DNA of 64,000 bases from Drechslerella dactyloides (Eukaryota; Ascomycota; Orbiliomycetes; Orbiliales; Orbiliaceae), in contig JAGTWJ010000007.1 of assembly GCA_020064725.1 (NCBI GenBank), positions 620,001 through 684,000 on the forward strand. Direction: 5' to 3'. A program made the position numbers and the translations under genes. Numbering within the stretch: the first letter of the stretch is position 1; each line of letters begins with the position of its first letter. Below the pieces are notes generated by a model. That model worked only from the letters and a program-made list of their open reading frames with translations. It did no database searches and was not told the DNA's origin. Positions 60,762 to 64,000 of the stretch are shown here, one piece after another.

Positions 60762-61490
60762 ATGCATGAGATGATGATATTGGTTTCCTTCGACTCGATC
60801 GATGGGACAGACACGCGAAGAATACGCATGTGCGTCGCATCGGCCAGAGCTGAGGAGCTGGCATACACACGGACACTGCAAGACATGCGAAGGATGCGCA
60901 TGTGCATCGCATCGGCCGGAGCTGAGGATTCGATCCGGCGTGCCCATGTACCGGAAGTACACCGTCGGTTGGGGAAGGCGGCGTCAACGTTAGCCCGGCC
61001 ATATGTACATTGGTATACTCACGCGGCGAATATACGTACGAAGAACATAGCTGGAATATCAAATGAATGGTTTGATTATCACATCGGTATTTTACGGGTT
61101 GTTAGCGATGCCGGGACCCATGTAAACAGCCTCCGCATGAATATTGAATTGCCTTATGCATGCAACGTTTCTCCGACATTCAGACAGCCATGTAATGTAG
61201 ATATGCACCATACACACAGCTCGATCGCCGGACAGTACAATAGAATCGATCATCACCAATGCGATTACAAGGGTATGGGCCGTGTTCTGGGTACGAACGA
61301 ATTCATGCAAGATCGATTGTTCGGAAAAGGTAAACGGCTAATTTTGGCAATCCGGCTGGTATGGTCATATGCCTGCGTTTTTTCCGTCTGCCACCGCGAA
61401 GGAAGTTTATATCGGCAGGGGTCCCGGACGTCCAGCTCACCCGTCGAAACAGGGCGTGGGCGAACAGGCAAAAAATGCGATATGAATTAA
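60762..61490 (+). CDS. Doubtful 242-codon ORF containing an internal 42-bp repeat
   Basis: ATG 60762 to a stop at 61488-61490 is the longest unexplained frame right of CBF1. The peptide begins MHEMMILVSFDSIDGTD and contains two related segments (RRIRMCVASARAEE, RRMRMCIASAGAED) from a DNA repeat. His/Met/Arg-rich composition, no domain and no promoter signals make it more likely a chance frame than a gene. It is listed because a frame of this length without stops deserves a transcript check. Confidence 0.15.
   Translation: MHEMMILVSFDSIDGTDTRRIRMCVASARAEELAYTRTLQDMRRMRMCIASAGAEDSIRRAHVPEVHRRLGKAASTLARPYVHWYTHAANIRTKNIAGISNEWFDYHIGILRVVSDAGTHVNSLRMNIELPYACNVSPTFRQPCNVDMHHTHSSIAGQYNRIDHHQCDYKGMGRVLGTNEFMQDRLFGKGKRLILAIRLVWSYACVFSVCHREGSLYRQGSRTSSSPVETGRGRTGKKCDMN
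60815..60928. repeat. Two 42-bp direct repeats
   Basis: Copies 60815-60856 and 60887-60928 differ at four positions, all A/G transitions, and share cgcatgtgc and tcgcatcggcc. They are separated by 30 bp. Confidence 0.75.
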
Positions 61491-62816
61491 AGCAAGCTTT
61501 GCGAAAGGGCCCGAGACAAGTCTACCGCACGGCGCATGCCCAGCAGAAACAGACGATAAAGCGACAGGAAACAAAGCCTCCGGCAGGATCGTTTGCAGCT
61601 GTACGGTGGTCGGTTTTCCACGTATGTGTGTACGGTACGCCCAGAGCTCAGGTTGCACTGGAGCTCGAAATCACCTGCCAGTCATGCGGTGACCCGCCGC
61701 CTGCCACATTCATTTTCTTTCCTTTTTCTCACTTTGATTTTCTGTCTGGCAATGGATTTCGGCGTTCCGTCCTCCTCAAACACGAGGCGAGGACAAGCGA
61801 CATTCGTGACAGGGTATGCATGTCGCTATAGCCTGATATTGCATCGATCAGGCTCTCAGAGCTGAGCATGTACTTGTATTAGACATGCTGCTTGAAACCA
61901 CAGTATGCTTTATTGCAATTACTAAGGGATCGTTAGCGCCAACGTTGTGATGGCGGCGGCTTTTCAAGTGGGAAAAAAGTCTGGACCCTCGATTATATAT
62001 CACGTCGTATGGGCTAGTACTAGTCGCAGCCCGCGGAATCGGGGCGAGAATGATTGGAATTGGTAGGTGCTTGTGGGTAACGTACGTCTACAGCTACGTT
62101 ACGGGCCCTAGCTCTGCTTTCTCGCTAAATGCCGCTGGCATCAACTTGCTGTCGTGTCGTGTATATATAGCAGTTTGTGATCGATGCCCTGTAAATCTGA
62201 GTATATAGTATTCAAGCCACAGCGCCCGGCTAGCTATCGAATCGGCAGGAGATGCTGGTTGGAACGATTGTAATTGGCTGGAAGGGCCTGGATGCAACAC
62301 AACCGGGTGGGTGGATTGTGGCATTTTTGATTCGATGGGATCGCTCGGGCATCTTATTGGAGGAGAGGATGTGACGATGCCTAAACGGTCGTGAAGGGCG
62401 GTCGGTTATTTGCCCGTTGTGTCAATTTGCCACTGACCAGATCGGACGGAGGTACGTGAGAGTACGAGTATGTTTTGTGAATGTATGTTCGAGTAGGGGT
62501 ATATCGGATCGCGAATTGTATCGATTAGGTGTTTGGCGGTCGCTTAGGTTTTGCGACTGGGCTGGTTTGGTATGGTTCGTCCGTTCGCAGAGATCGATGC
62601 GGCAGCTAAAGTCGAGCTAGCGAGCTATCGATTGGTACGTGCGTGGAGCATGCGTTCGAGACATGAATGCAAATTCCGTTGAGCTGCGCTGCGGGCGGTC
62701 AGCGTTCGCCTGTACAGATGTATACGTATGACGGTGCTAAAGGCATCGGTGGAGCGTTATCATTGGACCATGCGAGATCCGAGCTTCCGGTTTTTTTTCT
62801 CGTGGTCAGTTTAGGA

Positions 62817-62843
62817 AGTGTCGACGTCGACGTCGACGTCGGC
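62817..62843. repeat. (GTCGAC)n self-complementary repeat
   Basis: gtgtcgacgtcgacgtcgacgtcggc-type sequence: about four units of the palindrome GTCGAC, every unit being its own reverse complement. Confidence 0.75.
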
Positions 62844-63111
62844 GACATGGATGCAAGCACGGGATTGGGCTCTGCTCCATAGAGGCTAGGAGAGTATAGT
62901 ATAGTATGCGAAGCCGTGACCGCAAGCACGAGGGGAGGAGGGAGAGGGATTTCTCGCAATCACATTCCTACCATGTGCGTGCGTCCATGCAACTATCTTG
63001 GCCCGCAGGTGGAGGGGGAGGAAGAGTAGGAGTAGGAGTAGGAGGGGAACTCCGGCCTCGTGCAACGTTGAGGAATTAGCGGATCCGTGACTAGGCGATA
63101 GGATGTATGGG

Positions 63112-63135
63112 AGGAAGGGAGGGAGGGAGGGAGGA
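63112..63135. repeat. (GGGA)n microsatellite
   Basis: Tandem ggga/gggaggaa units near the right edge, preceded by ggagta repeats at about 63024-63042. Confidence 0.7.
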
Positions 63136-64000
63136 TTTGCGTGGGCATACGGACCGGAAGCGGCCATGTAGCTAGCAAATGCAGCTAATGTAGACTTTTC
63201 CTTTTACTCTCTTTTTTTTTCTTTTCAAGCTCACGGGTCTGTCTGGTCAGTGCATGACCGGCTGGATGGTATGCAGCTCGAGGGAGGGCTGGAGCGTCAC
63301 GGCTTCCCGGTCGAGTAATTGGACACGGAGCGGTCAGTATCCCCGGCATGTGAGGAGCAGAACACAAAAATCAAGATTTGAGTGTAGACGTGCGAGGGCA
63401 CCAAGCCGTTCCGGGTAGTGGAGATGCATTGAATTCAAGCTAGCCCTGCGGAGCTCAAGTTGTGCTAATGAGTGTGCAGGGAAGGGATTTGCCATGAATG
63501 GATAGACCTGTGTGGACTGTGTATGCACACAGCCCGGCCGGGCGATGGGATCACGAGGCTGGGATTAGGCCTGAAACTCTTTTCCTCTGGATGCAACGGC
63601 TGGTGGGGAGGAATAAAGCGGACGAACAAGCTGACCAACCGGATGGGCGACTGCGAGGAAAGACCGCCTGCGAGGGAGGTGTGCCGGACTGGGGGTGTGC
63701 GTGGGATGCATGTGCATCTGTAGACGGAAGGAAGAAGCTGCGGGTTAAGTTTAAGTCCTGCCCTTCCCGATTCGAGACAAGTCAGCTCGATTACCAGTGC
63801 GTATTAGCTTATGCCCCCGCCAAGAGGAACGGCATGACGAGAGATATGCGTGCATGAATTCTTTTTTTTTTACCTGCTGAGGATATCTGGCTTCCAAACA
63901 ACTGACAGAAGCGTAGCGTCGCTTCCCGAGCCGTGTCTCAACTCGTCTGCCGGGGCTGGGACCGTTCGGGTATAGTCCATCCAGCTACAGACGGCTGATT

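Larger units (their letters stand above)
55621..64000. other. Gene-poor 8.4-kb region to the right edge
   Basis: I find no recognisable gene. It is rich in short palindromic words (tagctagc, cgtacgta) and simple repeats: (agtc)n at about 57101-57124, gtaa repeats at about 57843-57860, (gatgt)n at about 60223-60242, (gtcgac)n at about 62817-62843, (ggagta)n at about 63024-63042 and (ggga)n at about 63112-63135. The longest uninterrupted frame (60762-61490, +) is listed separately. Confidence 0.45.

Noticed and set aside
1..64000. tRNA and rRNA genes
   Set aside because: I checked GGTTCGAATCC-like T-loop sequences on both strands by eye; the hits (for example near 11349, 25795 and 56952) have no matching acceptor stem or anticodon arm. 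A tRNA covariance search would settle this.

Overview
This window looks like nuclear DNA of a filamentous ascomycete (Pezizomycotina). It carries a Ste3-type pheromone receptor, Spt4, a Ycf1/MRP-type vacuolar ABC transporter, the N-terminal amidase Nta1, the bHLH factor Cbf1 and several fungal-only families. Genes are split by short GT-AG introns with CTGAC/CTAAC-type branch sites. Gene spacing is wide (about ten convincing intact genes in 64 kb) and some introns reach 230-495 nt, so an early-diverging, low-density class such as Pezizomycetes is possible. The exact lineage is inference only.

Layout. At 1-957 (-) a decayed gene runs off the left edge; its premature stops are all one C-to-T step from Gln codons. 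STE3 occupies 4148-6160 (-, 3 exons). An AT-rich stretch at 6.2-9.2 kb holds two short minus-strand transcription-unit-like structures (TATA box plus C/T-rich leader), one apparently broken. SPT4 lies at 10073-10579 (-, 3 exons), and a Lys/Pro-rich nuclear-type ORF (9245-9964) follows in the same reading frame after the SPT4 stop. YCF1-like ABC transporter: 11324-17137 (+, 6 exons, 1544 aa), divergent from SPT4. A six-exon CsbD/Hmp1-like gene with two 23-nt micro-exons lies at 21137-22796 (-). A YDR124W-like (DUF2841) protein is at 25841-28027 (+). Decayed coding sequence, including a DnaJ-like remnant, lies at 30.3-31.8 kb. A multi-pass membrane protein follows at 32553-33978 (+), then NTA1 at 35587-37797 (+), convergent with a UBA/UIM protein at 39019-42180 (-, 8 exons). 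CBF1 (53290-54319, +) stands alone, with about 11 kb of non-coding DNA upstream (6 kb of it strongly C/T-rich on the + strand) and about 9.7 kb downstream.

There is no operon or biosynthetic cluster. Functional links are limited: Cbf1 binds CACGTG, and a CACGTG sits next to the TATA box of its own gene; Nta1 (N-degron pathway) neighbours a ubiquitin-binding protein, which may be chance. The least ordinary structures are the SPT4/Lys-rich in-frame arrangement, the duplicated micro-exon architecture of the CsbD-like gene, the acidic insertion inside the Nta1 catalytic domain, and the set of decayed genes with RIP-like stop codons. All exon joins were worked out by hand and checked for reading frame (total lengths divisible by three); no homology search was run.
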